From positions 27,716,450-27,780,449 of the forward strand of contig CM036764.1 of assembly GCA_020796225.1 (NCBI GenBank): DNA of 64,000 bases, written 5' to 3'. This DNA is from Arion vulgaris (lineage: Eukaryota > Mollusca > Gastropoda > Stylommatophora > Arionidae). The number at the start of each line of letters is the position of its first letter. Positions within the stretch are counted from its first letter, which is position 1. The position numbers and the translations under genes are program-made. The notes under the pieces were generated by a model, which saw only the letters and a list, made by a program, of their open reading frames with translations, had not been told where the DNA came from and did no database searches. Shown piece after piece: positions 63,440 through 64,000 of this stretch.

Positions 63440-64000
63440 CATTGTACAAAATGTCATCAAAGGCATAAATTCACTTCCATCTCACTGTGGTATTTTAGTT
63501 GTCTATTCATGGGTCATCTTGAACACTTAGTATGCAACACCTATGATGGCCTTCTTCCGTCCGTGTATCATAGATACATCGATGATTGTATTGGAGTTAC
63601 CGATATGTCTGAAGCCGATTTGTCACGCTTCATTACCTTCATCAATGCCTTCAATCCTGCTATTCGGTTCACCTCTCACATCTCTACCTCCTGTGTCAAT
63701 TTTCTTGACATCACTATCACCATCAGCCTATCCACTATCACTACATCAGTATACTACAAGCCTACTGATACACATAGCTTTCTTCTGTATACCTCTTCCC
63801 ATCCCCAGGCTTATCGTGACTCTTTACCTTTCTCTCAACTCTTACGCCTTCGTCGCCTCTGCAGCGAGGACGACGATTTTCTTGATAGAGCTCATGAGAT
63901 GCTTGATTTCTTCCGCCAGCGCCTATACCCGGAGAATGTGCTTACATCTGCCATGCATCGGGTTCAGCTAATCGCTCACCAGGAGGCCCTCTCTAACATA
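63440..64000 (+). pseudogene. Penelope-like reverse transcriptase (runs off window)
   Basis: Open from 63440 to the window end in the frame of 63542. It reads LFMGHLEHLVCNTYDG, then LLPSVYHRYIDDCIGVTDMS with the catalytic YIDD (two Asp) of Penelope-like RTs, then FITFINAFNPAIRFTSHIST, SCVNFLDITITISLSTITTS and VYYKPTDTHSFLLYTSSHPQ. LRRLCSEDDDFLDRAHEMLD and FFRQRLYPENVLTSAMHRVQ follow, all continuous. The same downstream blocks are found, broken, at 40735-41610. The N-terminal RT blocks are missing (5' truncation or rearrangement near 63380-63440), so this copy is incomplete even though its frame is intact in view. Confidence 0.88.

Noticed and set aside
1..64000. A clustered multi-gene operon or defence-type system
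   Set aside because: The only host coding sequence with solid support is one spliced P450. Everything else recognisable is mobile or tandem repeat DNA of a eukaryotic genome.

Overview
The window reads as AT-rich, intron-rich, repeat-packed nuclear DNA of an invertebrate. The best guess is a lophotrochozoan and probably a mollusc. That guess rests on the mix of truncated RTE-like and RNase H-bearing LINEs, Penelope-like elements and several tRNA-headed SINE families, so it is an inference and not a species call. There is no bacterial-style gene organisation.

The only host gene I can support is the 3' part of a cytochrome P450 on the + strand. Four exons (186-274, 10111-10248, 13648-13831, 14960-15040) join in phase, carry the ExxR and heme-cysteine motifs, and end at a stop at 15038-15040. 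The 5' exons lie before the window. Its three introns (about 9.8, 3.4 and 1.1 kb) are full of mobile DNA: a Tc1/mariner-like element with 104-bp inverted repeats, hAT MITEs, SINEs and LINE tails. About 65 bp after the stop begins a 1.5-kb array of a 16-bp unit.

From 17 kb to the end I see almost only repeats. LINEs: at least nine kinds of 5'-truncated LINE C-termini or 3' ends recur on both strands; the fullest is an RT-tail plus RNase H copy at 52.25-53.66 kb. Penelope-like elements: a decayed copy at 40.4-41.6 kb and an RT running off the window end at 63.44-64.0 kb, both next to a short repeat with hammerhead-like boxes. DNA transposons: a hAT copy with SCAND3/ZBED-like transposase remains (42744-45285, 8-bp target duplication), two 0.4-kb hAT MITEs, three 0.16-kb hAT MITEs, and two TTAA-flanked elements; one of these (48520-49383) sits cleanly inside a minisatellite. 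SINEs: at least six families, some nested. Tandem arrays: about a dozen, with units of 16 to 91 bp.

Low-confidence non-repeat candidates are a possible first coding exon at 25105-25183, a PC4-like fragment at 32858-33025, and possible exons at 5485-5551 and about 53993-54116. The long open frames over tandem arrays (15.1-16.6, 41.9-42.6, 54.5-55.6 kb) are by-products of stop-free repeat units and are not annotated as genes. All family assignments come from reading motifs by eye; no database search was possible.
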